Shown piece by piece: positions 34,599 to 47,036 of a stretch of DNA of 64,000 nt. A program made the position numbers and the translations under genes. The stretch lies in contig CAYOBN010000003.1 in assembly GCA_964402175.1 (NCBI GenBank), forward strand, positions 62,001-126,000, given 5' to 3'. The notes under the pieces were generated by a model. The model saw only the letters and a list, made by a program, of their open reading frames with translations, had not been told where the DNA came from and ran no database searches. Source of the stretch: JAWKUK01 sp964402175 (GTDB lineage: Bacteria > Planctomycetota > UBA1135 > GCA-002686595). Positions within the stretch are counted from its first letter, which is position 1; each line of letters opens with the position of its first letter.

Positions 34599-37486
34599 CT
34601 ACTGCGGCGCGTCGATGCCGTAGAAGGTGCCCGGGAAGGCCTGATTGCAGGGCGCGCACTCCTCGACGGGGCGGACCTCCGCAGCGCAGACCTTGTACTC
34701 TGCGGTCTGCGTGACCGTGTCGCCCGCGTCGTTGGTGACGACGTTGGCGCGGGCTTCGGCGAAGTGCATGGGCATCCAGATGCAGCCTGGCTGCACCTGG
34801 CGCGAGTACAGCGCGCGGAGGCGCACCGAACCCCGGCGGGTGATCACGTCCACCAGCGCGCGATCCGCGATGCCGCGCTTCTTCGCGTCGCGCGGGTGCA
34901 GCTCGACGAAGGCCTCGGATTGCTTGGCGTCGAGGCCCGACTCGCGCCGCGTTTGCGTGGCGCAGTTGTAGTGGTAGAGGGTGCGGCCCGTGGAGAGGAC
35001 CAAGCCGTACTCCTCGTCGGGCAGCTCCGCCGACGGCCGGTATTCCACCGGCGTGAACAGCCCCTTCCCGCGCAGCACGCCGCCCTCGTGCAGGAACGTG
35101 GTGCCGGGGTGGGTCGGCTCCGGGCACGGCCACTGCAGGCCCGTGCGGGTGCGATCGACGATCGGCCCCGCAGCGACCTTCGCCAGCGTCGCCGCGTACT
35201 GCTCGTCGAGGCGCGCGTGACTGATGCCCTTGAAGCGGTCGACATCGCGCGCCATCTCGTCGTACACCGCCGCGGCGGAGTCGAACTGCCAGTCCGCGCC
35301 GCAGGCGTTCGCCAGATCGATCAGGATCCGCCAGTCCTCGCGCGCGAGGCCGGGCGGCTCGACCGCCTTACGCACGCGCTGGACGCGGCGCTCGGAGTTC
35401 GTGAAGACGCCCTCTTTCTCCGCGAACACGGAGGCCGGGAAGACGACGTGCGCGAAGCGCGCCGTCTCGTTCATGAACGCATCCTGGACGACGATGAACT
35501 CGGCTTTGTTGAGGCCCTTCTCGAGCTCCATGCAGTTGGGCTCGGAGAGGACGATGTCCTCGCCCATGACAAAGAGGCCGCGGATCTGCTTGCCGACCTC
35601 CTTCATCATCACGTTGAGGTTCAGCCCCGCGTCGGGCGAGAGCGGCACGCCCCACAGGCGCTCGTACTTCTCGCGGACCTCGGGATCGACGACGCGCTGG
35701 TAACCGGGATAGAAGACAGGCGTGGCGCCCGCGTCGTTGGCGCCCTGCACGTTGTTCTGGCCGCGCAGCGGGTTCATCCCCGCGGAGGGTTTACCGAGGT
35801 GCCCGGTCATCAGCACCAGGTTCGCCAGCGCGTAGACGTTGTCCGTCCCGTGGGTGTGCTCGGTGATGCCGAGGGTGTAATAGATCCCGGCCTTCTCGGT
35901 GGTCGCGTACTTCCGCGCGGTCCAGCGGATGTCCTCGGCCGACACGCCGGTCACACGCTCGGCCTCTTCGGGCGTGTACTTCAAGACTGCCTCGCGGACA
36001 GCCTCGAAGTTCTCGGTGTGGCGCGCGATGAAGTCCTGATCGACGAGCCCCTCCGCGACGATCACGTGGGCCATCGCGTTGAGCAGCCACACGTCGGTCC
36101 CGGGCCGCAGCATCAGGTGCTTCTCGGCGATCGTGGTCATCCAGATGCGCCGCGGGTCGGCCACGACCATCGTCGCGCCGCGCCGCACGGCGCGCTTCAT
36201 CTCCATCGCGATGATGGGGTGGGCTTCGCTGGTGTTGCTGCCGATCACGAACAGGAAATCCGCTTCTCGGATCTCACCGATCGAGTTCGTCATCGCACCC
36301 GCACCGAAGGTCGTGACCAGACCGGCCACGGTCGGAGCGTGTCATGTCGCAGCACACTGGTGGACGTTGTTCGTCCCGAACACCGCCCGCGAGAGCTTCT
36401 GCACGAGGTAGTTCTCCTCCATCGTACAGCGCGACGAGCTGACGAAGCCCAGCGCATTGGGCCCGTGTTTGGCCTTCACGCGCAGGAGGCCCTCCGCCGC
36501 GACCTGCAGCGCGTGCTCCCAAGTGGTCGGCACGAGCTCGCCGCTGGCATCGCGGACGAGCGGCGTCTGGATGCGCTCGTCGTGGTGGATGAAGTCGTAG
36601 GCGAAGCGCCCTTTGACGCAGAGGTTGCCGTCGTTGGTGGTCGTGCCCGGCGGCGGACTCGTGACCTTGACGACCCGCCCGCGACCGTCGTTGGCGTCGG
36701 GATCGACGTTCAGGTCGAGCTGGCAGCCGACGCCGCAGAAGTTGCACGTGGAGCGCACCTTCGTGAGTTCGCGCTCGGGCTTCGCACTGCGCGTCAAGGG
36801 CATCTTCTCGCCCATCGCGCCGGTGGGGCAGACGTCGACGCAGCCGCCGCACATCTCACACGTCGTGTCGAGCAGCGAGTGCGCGTCGGCGGTCGAGATC
36901 GTGGTCGCCGCGCCGCGGCCCGTCAGCGTGATCGCGCTGACGCCTTCGACCTCTTCGCAGTAGCGCGTGCAGCGGGCGCAGGCGATGCAGGTGGCGGCAT
37001 CGAAGTGGATGTAGGGGTTGCGGTCGCTGTCGCGCCCGACGCGCTTCGGCTCCATGCGCCCCCAGTCGCGCGGGGCGTCGTAGCGCGCCGCCATGTCGAG
37101 CAGCTCGTTCGGCGCGCCGCGCTCGGCGCGCTCGCGCTCGTGCGGGTGGTCCGTCAGGTAAAGCCCGAGGAGCGTCTTGCGGTGGCGCTCGATGCGCGGG
37201 CTCTCGACGGTGACCTTCATCCCGTCCGCGGCCCGGGTCGCACACGACGGCGCGAGGCGACGCCAGCCCGCGATCTCGACGAGGCACGTCCGGCACGCAC
37301 CCGCGGGCTCGAGCCGCGGATCGTGGCACAGCGTCGGGATCTCGCAGCCCGCGCGGCGCGCGACCTCGAGGACGGTGTCACCGGGTTCGAACGTGACGCG
37401 GCGACCGTCGAGCTCCAGCGAGGGGAGCGCGCGCTTGGACGGCGTCGGGTCCGTGTCGGAGTCGATGCGCTCGATCATGATCCTGC

Positions 37487-37490
<4 letters not shown>
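34599..37490 (-). CDS. fdhA: Selenocysteine-containing formate dehydrogenase alpha subunit (TGA at 36344)
   Basis: 963 residues with an in-frame TGA at codon 383. N-terminal [2Fe-2S] domain (Cys 55, 66, 69, 83), a two-cluster ferredoxin domain (CIACARCTRYC and CEMCGGCVDVCP), then the molybdopterin oxidoreductase core, beginning with CNFCGVGCQ for its [4Fe-4S] cluster. The TGA falls in NNVHQCAATUHAPTVAGL, exactly where E. coli FdhF has its Mo- or W-binding Sec (ARVUHGPSVAGL). The frame resumes for 580 codons with full C-terminal homology, so this is a selenoprotein, not a split gene. The GTG start overlaps the upstream stop (GTGA). Oxidises formate to CO2 and passes electrons to the diaphorase subunit. 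Confidence 0.95.
36312..36330 (-). promoter_or_regulatory. SECIS-like hairpin in fdhA
   Basis: On the mRNA, CGTGGCC pairs with GGTCACG (7 bp, one G-U) around loop GGTCT. The loop starts 19 nt after the TGA. It resembles the E. coli fdhF SECIS in both place and the GGUCU apical sequence. Confidence 0.8.
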
Positions 37491-39109
<1,619 letters not shown>

Positions 39110-39465
39110 GGTCCTCGCTACGTGGCCGGGCGCGCTGCGCCGTGTGGCCGGTTCGGACGCGTGAGGATACCTGAGAACCGGCGCGGCGACCTCTGGCGCC
39201 GGGCCCGCACCCGCAGCCCGCGCCGGGCGGGGTCGGCGCCGGCCGCGCGGGGCGCGTCGGACCAGCCGAGACTCAGGGGCCACGGAGGCCCACGCCCAGG
39301 CGTGCGCGGCCCGAGGGCGCGCGCGGCGCCCATCCACGCAGGACAGGCGCCAGCGGCAATGTCCGCCGAATCGAGCGCCCCGGTATCGGGGACTCTATGA
39401 CGACGCAGCGAGCGCGTGCAGGAGCGCGGCTTTGCGGATCGAACGCTGTGGCTGAGGCTCCCTGC
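39110..39465. other. 356-bp non-coding gap upstream of the formate dehydrogenase operon
   Basis: I see no credible gene here. The region must carry the promoter for fdhB (minus strand) and the 3' end of the giant minus-strand gene that stops at 39466. A short hairpin CCCCG-GTAT-CGGGG lies at 39378-39391. No clear -35/-10 pair or operator is recognisable. Confidence 0.4.
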
Positions 39466-42400
39466 TCAGGGCGCGCGCCGCCAGCGCAGCGGGCGGCGCA
39501 GCTCGGCCTCGAGCTCCCCCATGCGGGTCACGAACGCAGCCATTTCGGCCGTGTCCACCCTGAGACCGCGCAAGTGGTACTCCTGCTCGAGCGCGAGCTG
39601 CCCCGGGGTCGTCGCGTCGACCGCGATGCGGAAGTGTTGACCGGGGCGGCGCTCGTCGATCGCGAGCGGACCGCCGAGGAACTCGAGCCCTGCGCTGTGC
39701 ACGATCCGCGCTCGCACACGGACCCGCACCATGGAGCGCGCCGCGAGCGGCCAGCGGCGCTCGGCAGCCCCGAAGCTGCGATCGAGGCCCAGCGGCAGGA
39801 ACGGCGGATCCGCCTGCAGCTCTCCTCCGCGCTCGACGACGAACCGCGGCAGTGTGCCACTGAAAGCCAGAGTCAACCCGGGCTCGGGGTCGTCCAGTGC
39901 GAACTGCGCCGTCGCGATGTCGAGGCCGCGCACTACGGAGCCGACGCGTTGGCGCGCAAAGGCCTCGCGGCGCTCGGCGGGCGCTTCGCGGAGCTGTCGG
40001 CGCAGGATGTCGCCCTGTGCGCTCGTCACGCGGAAGGTGCCCGTGACCGTCGCGCTGCCGTCGTCGCCGATCGCGTACTCGACCTCGATCGCAGCATCGG
40101 AAGACGCCGCCATCTGGTGCACGGGCAGGGTCTCCTTGCGCCACCCATCCACACCGTGGACGAACACGGGCGCCCCCGCCATCTCGTCGGGGATCGCGCC
40201 GAATCGGAACCCAGGCGCACCCGTCGGGATGATCCAGATGGGCTCGCCGCTCGCATCGACGACGCCGAGCCGCATCGCAAAGCGGTCGAGCTCGCGCGTG
40301 TTCTCGAAGAGTACGACAGGCTCTGGGTCGAGCTCTGGCGCGAAGGGGCGCTCGATCACCGCCCATTCGAACGGGACTCCCGCCCGCGCATACAGCGCAC
40401 CGAGCAAGAACAGCGGCAGACCCCGGCGCGAGGCCCAAACGGCCGCGGCGCGTGCGTCGCCGCGCTGTTCGCCCGTGCGTGTATCGAGCGCCGTGTACAG
40501 CGCTTCGGCCGTCGCCCGCGAGGTGTCGGCGCGCCGTTCGCCTACGAAAGCCAGGAGCTCCGCCTCGAGATCTGCAGGGATCTCCGTAAGGCCCGGCAAG
40601 CTCTCTTGCCACGAAAGCAACTCGCCGTCCAGTTCGTAGTCGCCGGAGTACGCCGCGATCGGAAGGACCTCCGCATCGGAGGGACGCAGCGGCTCCTCGA
40701 TCTGCTTCGGATGCGACGTCGACAGGATGTGCACGGTGCCCCCTTCGTACCGCACCTCTTCGTGCTGGCCGTCGAAGTTCACGAGGGCCAGCCGACCGGG
40801 CAGACCGTCGGGCACGTAGACGACCCAGCGCGACGTCGGGAACGCCTTCTCGAAGGAAGAGAACCGCCAAGAGCGCTGCGTAGGCGGCGCGCCGTAGACC
40901 CCTTCGTCGAACCTGTCCCAGACGAACTCGACGACGTCACCGGGTTCCAGCGCCGGCAGCGTCCATTCCCCGTCGACTTCGACGGGCTCGAGCTCGCGGC
41001 CGTCGCGCGTGAGCACGCGCGCGACGCGGGTGTCGTCCAGCACGTCGTGCACGTGCAGCGCCTCGGTGCCGCTCCGGTCGCGCGGGATCGACAGCGTTTG
41101 CATACGCGATTGCGACGAGCCGTCCGGAAAGAAGTACACGAGCCCCGAGTCGAGCGCTTCGACGACGGAGGTGTCCTGCACCTCGGCCGCCCGCGCGAGC
41201 GCTGCGGGCACGTCGGGACCGAACGCCGCGAAGAAGCGCTCGGCGCTGTCGGCATCCCCCAGCATACGCAGGGTCTCACGGGTGGTCGGATCAGCCGGAT
41301 CGAGCTCGAGTTCGCGGCGGAATGCGGCCCGCGCGCCTTCGACGTCACCCGAGGCGAGGCGCGCGTCACCCACCCGCCAATGCAGGTCGGGTTGGTAGGG
41401 CGCCGCGGCTGCGCGACGCTCCAAGAGCTGCAAGCGCTCTTCATCGCGACCGAGGTACTCCAAGATCCGGAGTCGGCGCGCGTCCCAGTCGGTCCCATCC
41501 GGCCGCCGTGCGGCCGCCGCCTCGATCCGCGCCAGCAACCACTCGAGCTGACTGAGGTCTCCAGCGCGCGCGGCGAGCCCGACCACGAGCTCGTACGCAT
41601 CGTCGGCGTTTGCATCGAGCTGCAGCGCGGCGCGCGCAGCAGCGAGCGCGCCGACTTCGTCGCCCACACGCCGGCGCGCACCGGCGAGGGCGCTGAAGCC
41701 CGTCGCGCGCTGTGGGTGCGTCGTCACGAGCGCCTCCAGCGCGATGCGTGCCAGGACGCCTTCGCGATCGAGGCGCTGCAGGACTCCGATGCGGGTCGCG
41801 GCAGCCCCGAACGATGTCGGGTGATCCGCGAGCCAGGCATCGACGACCGCGAGCGCTTCGCGGGGTCGGTCCTCCGCGCTCAGCCGGTTGGCGCGCATGC
41901 GGCGCGCGAGGGCGGGCACCGGGATGCCAGCGCGAGCGGCCTCCCGCTCGATCTGGTCCAGGGCCTCCAGCGTCTGTCTCCGCTCGACCTCCTCGGGCAA
42001 GTGCGTCGACATCTCGAGGGCGGCGAGCCGCTGATGGAGCCACGCGACGCGCGCCACCCCGGCATCGCCGTCAGAGACGTCGGGCGCGGGCACCGCGAGC
42101 GCCTGGTCAGGGCGTCGCTCGACGAGCGCCTGGAACATCCGCAGCGCGGGCTGGAGAGCGCCGCCGCCCTCCGCGTCATCCCAGAGCGGCAGGCTGCGCA
42201 CGGTCTGCGCGGCGGGCAGCGTGAACTTCAGCGTCCAAGGTGAAGCATCGGGCGCGTCGACCGCGACCACCCGCCGGCCGTCCGGCTCCAGGAGACACGC
42301 GGCGATCAGCGGCTGCTCCTCGGTGACGATCCGCACCAAGAGGACGTTCGGCCCGGGTTGTACAGCGACGTCGATGCGGAAGCGCTCACGCGCTCGCTCG

Positions 42401-43134
42401 GTGAGGGTCGAGTGGGCCTCGTCGACGACGAGCGCCCCGTTCCACCATGCGCGCAGCGCACCCGGTGCGCGCAGCTCGAGCACCGCACGCCCGCCTACGA
42501 GCGGCTCGCGCGGGGTGACGACCGCGACGGCGTACGTGACCCCACCGCTCGGATACACGACGTCACTCGGGCGGATGAACGTGCCGAGTTGACCAGCGAG
42601 CGCGCAGCGCCGCCAGACCCGCGGGACCGCGCCGACGGCGCCGTACGCTTCGCGGTCGGGCCAGCGCAGCACCTCAGGGGAGTCCGGCGGAGCCGGCTGT
42701 GCCGCGGGCGCTGGGTGGTCGAGCTCGCCGAACGGCCCGACCGCGTACCACGTATCGAAGTGGCCCAAGGAATCACCCCCGGCAGGCAGCTCTGGCGGCG
42801 CCTCGGCGAAGAGCGTCCGCAAGCGCTCGCGCTCGACGAGCGCCGCGAGCACCGTGCGCGCTTCCGCGTCGGCCAGGGTCGCAGCCAACACGGCCATGCG
42901 CCGCAGCTCATCGGCGGTCACATCGTCGAGCGAAGCGCTCAAGCGGTGCCCTGCGAGCAGGGCGAGCGGGTGTGCGGGTTCTGCTTCGAGCGCTGCGAGG
43001 AGCGCGCTGCGGTGCGCCGTCGAGTCCCCCGCGAAGTCGGCGGGGTGCGCGACGAGCAGCTCCGCGTCGAAGCGCTGCGCAGGTGCCAGGTCCCCCGCGG
43101 CGAGCGCAAAGAAGAGCGTGATTGCGAGTCTCAC
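39466..43134 (-). CDS. Giant exported DUF3857-type protein, transglutaminase-like domain without catalytic Cys
   Basis: 1222 residues with a signal peptide (~1-19). Residues ~110-300 resemble a beta-sandwich with AWWNGALVVDEAHS. A helical TPR-like part (~370-640) includes GDVEGARAAFRRELELDPAD. A DUF3857-like domain (~670-900) is followed by a transglutaminase-like region. Where its neighbour has GDCKDKAILLRALL, this protein has RTGEQRGDARAAAVWASRRG, so the catalytic Cys is absent. The same domain order in the next gene shows an old tandem duplication. ATGA overlap with that gene. Probably a periplasmic binding or scaffold paralogue (inference). Confidence 0.75.
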   Translation of the reverse strand: MRLAITLFFALAAGDLAPAQRFDAELLVAHPADFAGDSTAHRSALLAALEAEPAHPLALLAGHRLSASLDDVTADELRRMAVLAATLADAEARTVLAALVERERLRTLFAEAPPELPAGGDSLGHFDTWYAVGPFGELDHPAPAAQPAPPDSPEVLRWPDREAYGAVGAVPRVWRRCALAGQLGTFIRPSDVVYPSGGVTYAVAVVTPREPLVGGRAVLELRAPGALRAWWNGALVVDEAHSTLTERARERFRIDVAVQPGPNVLLVRIVTEEQPLIAACLLEPDGRRVVAVDAPDASPWTLKFTLPAAQTVRSLPLWDDAEGGGALQPALRMFQALVERRPDQALAVPAPDVSDGDAGVARVAWLHQRLAALEMSTHLPEEVERRQTLEALDQIEREAARAGIPVPALARRMRANRLSAEDRPREALAVVDAWLADHPTSFGAAATRIGVLQRLDREGVLARIALEALVTTHPQRATGFSALAGARRRVGDEVGALAAARAALQLDANADDAYELVVGLAARAGDLSQLEWLLARIEAAAARRPDGTDWDARRLRILEYLGRDEERLQLLERRAAAAPYQPDLHWRVGDARLASGDVEGARAAFRRELELDPADPTTRETLRMLGDADSAERFFAAFGPDVPAALARAAEVQDTSVVEALDSGLVYFFPDGSSQSRMQTLSIPRDRSGTEALHVHDVLDDTRVARVLTRDGRELEPVEVDGEWTLPALEPGDVVEFVWDRFDEGVYGAPPTQRSWRFSSFEKAFPTSRWVVYVPDGLPGRLALVNFDGQHEEVRYEGGTVHILSTSHPKQIEEPLRPSDAEVLPIAAYSGDYELDGELLSWQESLPGLTEIPADLEAELLAFVGERRADTSRATAEALYTALDTRTGEQRGDARAAAVWASRRGLPLFLLGALYARAGVPFEWAVIERPFAPELDPEPVVLFENTRELDRFAMRLGVVDASGEPIWIIPTGAPGFRFGAIPDEMAGAPVFVHGVDGWRKETLPVHQMAASSDAAIEVEYAIGDDGSATVTGTFRVTSAQGDILRRQLREAPAERREAFARQRVGSVVRGLDIATAQFALDDPEPGLTLAFSGTLPRFVVERGGELQADPPFLPLGLDRSFGAAERRWPLAARSMVRVRVRARIVHSAGLEFLGGPLAIDERRPGQHFRIAVDATTPGQLALEQEYHLRGLRVDTAEMAAFVTRMGELEAELRRPLRWRRAP

Positions 43135-46100
43135 TTCGTCACCTCCACATCGACGGTCTCACGTTGTGCTTCATCCACTTCGCGCGCGAGGCTCCGCAGC
43201 GCGCTGTAACGCGCCGCGGGCACGCGGTGCGTGCGCAGCTCGAAGCGTTCGCGAATGCGGACCTCGACGGCGCCTTCACCGCGCTGGACTTCGACCGTGC
43301 GCTCGTACGACAGGTCTTCGTTGCCGAGGGACTTGGGCGCGGGCAACGTCCGCAAAGACGTACCGGGCGGCAGTTTGTGCACGAGCTCGGTCTCCGTGGA
43401 CCACGGGACGTCCAACAGGAGGTCCGTCTTGCGCTCGGTCTCCGTCGCCACCGTCGACAGGAGCCGCAGCGGATCGAAGGTGCTCGGCAGCTCCAGCCCG
43501 CCGCCGGCTTCGCGCCCGATACGCTCGACGTCGGCCTCCAGCACGACCGTCACCGGCTGCCCGAGGTCTTCGTAGTCCGGGTGCTCGGCCGAAGCCTCCC
43601 CCGCGAGCGCGCCGAAGCGTGCGCTCATGAGGCGCTTGACGGTGGCCTTGCGCTCCTCTTCCCCGCCGGAGAAGAGCTGGCGCTCGCGTGGATCGAAGCG
43701 GCCCGTTGGTCGGCGCTCGAGCGTCACCTGCGGTCGCGGCTCGCGTGTCAGATCCACGACGGTGCGCTCGCGGAGGCAGTTGTCGCCCGCCGTGGTGAAG
43801 GGAATGCGCACCTCGTCGACGCCTGTGTCGCGCACGATGAGGACCTTCGCGCCGCGGTCGCTGTCGGGCAGCACCTCGAGGGGATGCAGCCGCGCGGTCC
43901 CGTCGAGGAAGAGCTCGGGCAGGCCCTCTTGCTCGGGGATGTAGGCGATGCAGTGGTTGAAGTGCGCGATGAGGGCCTGGGTATGGTCCTCTTCGAACCG
44001 CCGCCCTTCCGCGCGGATGATGACGGGCCAGGCTTCGATGTCGACCACACCGAGCAGCGCGCGCAGCAGGATCGCTTTGTCCTTGCAGTCCCCGAAGCGA
44101 CGGCTGAAGATCACCGGAGCGCTGTACGGCCGATACCCGTTGATCCCGAACTCCCACGCGTTGTAGCGGATGTCGGTCACGACGAAGTCGTAGATGGACC
44201 GCAGCTTCTCCAGCGGCGTCGTCGCGTCCGCCGTGAGCTCGCGCACCTTGTCGCGCATCTCGGGGCTCACGGTGATCTCTTCACGGATCAGGTTCCACCA
44301 CCAGCGGCCGAACTCCTGCCAGTTCGCGTAGGTGCTGGCCTGGATGCGCGGCTGCCACTCGACGGGCGGCGGCTCCAGGGACTCCGACCGGCGCGGCGCG
44401 AGGCCCTCTGCGCGCCAAGTGCGCTGCAGCGTGCCATCGGCGAGGCGCTCTTCGAGCGCTGCGATCCCTGCGGAGAGCGCCAGGTCCCCTGCGACGTGGA
44501 ACGAGAGCGGCACCCCAGGCCGCGCGAGGACGATGACTTCACTCTCGCGAACGAGGAGCCGCGGGTCGGGCGCGAGGCGCGCGTCGAGCCCGACGTAGCT
44601 GCCGAAGATCGACGGGCGCAGGTCATCGTGACGCCACTCGAGGTCGACCACGTCACCCGGGCGCAGCGGCGGCAGATCGATCGTCAGCGCGCCGCGCATC
44701 CCCGTGCGACCGGTGCGCGCGCGCTCGATGCTGCCGTCCGTACGCTGCACGTCGGCGGTCAGGACGCGGATCTCCTCTTCACCGGGGAACACGCGGAAGC
44801 CCCGCTGGTCGAGCTCCTTGGCGCCCGCCTCCGTCAGGACACGCTCGACGATGCGGTAGTAGCGCCGCGACGTGCCATCGGGCGCGGCTTCGATGGCCGT
44901 GCGGAACAGCAGCACTTCGCGCGGGGCCGTCGCGTCGGCGACAGGCGGATCTGCGGCGCGGCGCGCGAGGACCTCCGCGAGCGACTCCTGGAACGCCGCG
45001 TGGAAGGGCACCGTCTCGCCCTCGGAGGCCTCGAGGTGTTCGAGCAAACGCTGCTCGTCCGCAGCCGACAGGTCGAGCTCGAGCACGCGCCGTAGAGCCG
45101 CGCGCGCGGCCTCCTGATCCCCCGCCGCGAGCGCTGCCCGCGCGCGGGTCTGGTGCACCTCCGGCGCCTCGGGCGCCAGCGCCACGGCCTCGTCGAGCAC
45201 CGCGCTGGCTTCACCGATGGCGCCGAGCGCCAGCAGCTTCTGCGCGGCGCCGAGTCGGCCGAGGACATCCCAAGGGTCGAGCGCCAAGTCCTCGGCGAGG
45301 GTCGCGAGGACCTCTTCCGGGTCGCGCGATCCGCGCGCCAACCGTTCATCGAGCAGCGCGCGCCGCACCGCGCCACGGTGGTCGGCGGCGACGGCCGCCG
45401 CGCGCAGTGCGAGACGATCGGGATGCGCGGGGGGCAGCACATCGAGCAGTTCGACCGCCAGATCGGGCCACCTCTGCGTCTCGGACTCCGCAGCGAGCCG
45501 GCGGCGCTCACGCAACGCGAGCGCATCCTGCCCGAGGTCATCGTAGAGGTCTGCCCGCAACCAGCGCAGCAGGACGGAGCTCGGGTTCGCAGCGAGGCCC
45601 GCTTCGACGAGCTCCAGCGCGCGCAGCGCGAGCCCCTGATCGAACCATGCATGCAACGCGTACTGGCGCACGAAGGCTGGCCGCAGTCCGAACCGTGCCT
45701 GGGCTGCGCGCAGACGTGCGAGCCACGGGTTGACGTCCTCTTCGATCGTGAGCGCGCCGGGCACACGCGTCGTCGCGAGCGCCGCAAGGTGCGCGACGAG
45801 CGCATCGGGCGCCGCCGCGAGGGCGGCGTCTGCCGCCGCCGCCCCGGGGCGCTCCTTGCGGGGCGCCGTGTGGCCGACGTGATCGACAAATGCGCGCGCG
45901 ACGGAGGCTTCGACGTCCGTGCGACCCGCATAGAACGCGAGCGCGCCGGGCCGCGGCACGAGCGCCTTCGGCGCGATCCTCCGCTTCGGATCCTCGAGCT
46001 TCCGCACGGGCGCTTCGGCGGGGCGCTCCGCGGCACACTCAGGGCGCAGCACCGCGCCCGTCGCCGCATCGACGAGGCGAGCGCTGAACGCGAGCCCGAC

Positions 46101-46940
46101 GTCCTGCGCACCGACCTTGAGGACGAGCTCGTTCCAGCCCGACTGCAGCGTCACACGCGCCGTGAATGCATCCGCCGCGAACTCGTGCTCACCGAGGGCA
46201 TCGAAGAGGGGCGCGCCGTTCCACCACGCGCGCACCTCCTCGGAGGCGCCGACGAGCAGGAATGCCTCCAGATCACGCGCTGCGTCCATGCGCACGAAGG
46301 TGCGCGCGAGGACACAGGCTTGTTCGTCGTTCTGGACGAGGCGCCCCACGTGGACGATGCCGTCAGGTCCGAGCGGCGGTGTCGTCCGCCATGTGACCTC
46401 GCGCAGCTTGCCGTCGTAACGGGGAGCGTCGAGGTCCTTCTCGGCCGGGGTCGCGCGGGTCATCCCACGGCCGCGCTCGTTGTCGAACGGACCGACAAAC
46501 GCCCACGCGCCGAGCGGCGCGAGCCCTTGGGTCTCGCGACACAACCACGCGAGGCGCGCGGCGAGCGGCGCCGTCGCTGCGATCGGACCGGGCGCCTCGA
46601 GCAGGCGCTGGAGCGTGGCCTGGAATCGCCCGCGGTACAGCGTGTCGTGTTCGAGCGGCGTCAGCGCGACCTGCGCCAGAGCCAACGCGGCCTCGAGCCG
46701 CGCCGCCTCGCGCACGGCGCTGGGAGTGCGCGTGCGCTCCCACTCGGCCGTGTGGTCCTCCATGACGCGGACGAGCTCGTCGAGGAGGTCCGGCAAGGCG
46801 CCGTCCGCCCAGCGCTCTGCGAGGCGCTCGAGCAGAGGATCCGGTCCGTCGGGAGCCACCGCTGGAGCGGCGCCCTGGGCGGGAGCTGGGCTCGGAAGAA
46901 GACTGCCGAACAGCAGAGCGGCGATGAGTCGCGTCGACAT
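43131..46940 (-). CDS. Giant exported DUF3857/transglutaminase-like protein with intact catalytic Cys
   Basis: 1269 residues from the ATG at 46940, which a signal peptide follows (ending APAQGAAP); an upstream ATG would place 26 polar residues before it. N-terminal sandwich-like part (WTFVGPFDN-like segment, VRAWWNGAPLFD), TPR-like middle (~560-720), DUF3857 (~770-900) and a transglutaminase-like core: RRFGDCKDKAILLRALL (Cys 952), then FNHCIAYIP and ELFLDGTA supplying the likely His and Asp. The C-terminus is beta-rich. DUF3857-transglutaminase proteins are widespread exported proteins with unsettled function. Translationally coupled to the paralogue downstream. Confidence 0.8.
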   Translation of the reverse strand: MSTRLIAALLFGSLLPSPAPAQGAAPAVAPDGPDPLLERLAERWADGALPDLLDELVRVMEDHTAEWERTRTPSAVREAARLEAALALAQVALTPLEHDTLYRGRFQATLQRLLEAPGPIAATAPLAARLAWLCRETQGLAPLGAWAFVGPFDNERGRGMTRATPAEKDLDAPRYDGKLREVTWRTTPPLGPDGIVHVGRLVQNDEQACVLARTFVRMDAARDLEAFLLVGASEEVRAWWNGAPLFDALGEHEFAADAFTARVTLQSGWNELVLKVGAQDVGLAFSARLVDAATGAVLRPECAAERPAEAPVRKLEDPKRRIAPKALVPRPGALAFYAGRTDVEASVARAFVDHVGHTAPRKERPGAAAADAALAAAPDALVAHLAALATTRVPGALTIEEDVNPWLARLRAAQARFGLRPAFVRQYALHAWFDQGLALRALELVEAGLAANPSSVLLRWLRADLYDDLGQDALALRERRRLAAESETQRWPDLAVELLDVLPPAHPDRLALRAAAVAADHRGAVRRALLDERLARGSRDPEEVLATLAEDLALDPWDVLGRLGAAQKLLALGAIGEASAVLDEAVALAPEAPEVHQTRARAALAAGDQEAARAALRRVLELDLSAADEQRLLEHLEASEGETVPFHAAFQESLAEVLARRAADPPVADATAPREVLLFRTAIEAAPDGTSRRYYRIVERVLTEAGAKELDQRGFRVFPGEEEIRVLTADVQRTDGSIERARTGRTGMRGALTIDLPPLRPGDVVDLEWRHDDLRPSIFGSYVGLDARLAPDPRLLVRESEVIVLARPGVPLSFHVAGDLALSAGIAALEERLADGTLQRTWRAEGLAPRRSESLEPPPVEWQPRIQASTYANWQEFGRWWWNLIREEITVSPEMRDKVRELTADATTPLEKLRSIYDFVVTDIRYNAWEFGINGYRPYSAPVIFSRRFGDCKDKAILLRALLGVVDIEAWPVIIRAEGRRFEEDHTQALIAHFNHCIAYIPEQEGLPELFLDGTARLHPLEVLPDSDRGAKVLIVRDTGVDEVRIPFTTAGDNCLRERTVVDLTREPRPQVTLERRPTGRFDPRERQLFSGGEEERKATVKRLMSARFGALAGEASAEHPDYEDLGQPVTVVLEADVERIGREAGGGLELPSTFDPLRLLSTVATETERKTDLLLDVPWSTETELVHKLPPGTSLRTLPAPKSLGNEDLSYERTVEVQRGEGAVEVRIRERFELRTHRVPAARYSALRSLAREVDEAQRETVDVEVTK

Positions 46941-47036
46941 GGTGATACGCCGAGAGAAGGAGTGCGAGACGCAGAGGGTACTGCAAGGCCGCCGGGCGGT
47001 GGGCGCGCCGCGCTCCATTGTTGGTACGTTCTACAA

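Noticed and set aside
39397..42243. 948-codon open frame on the plus strand
   Set aside because: Antisense to a giant DUF3857-type gene with signal peptide and conserved domains; the plus-strand translation has no recognisable features.
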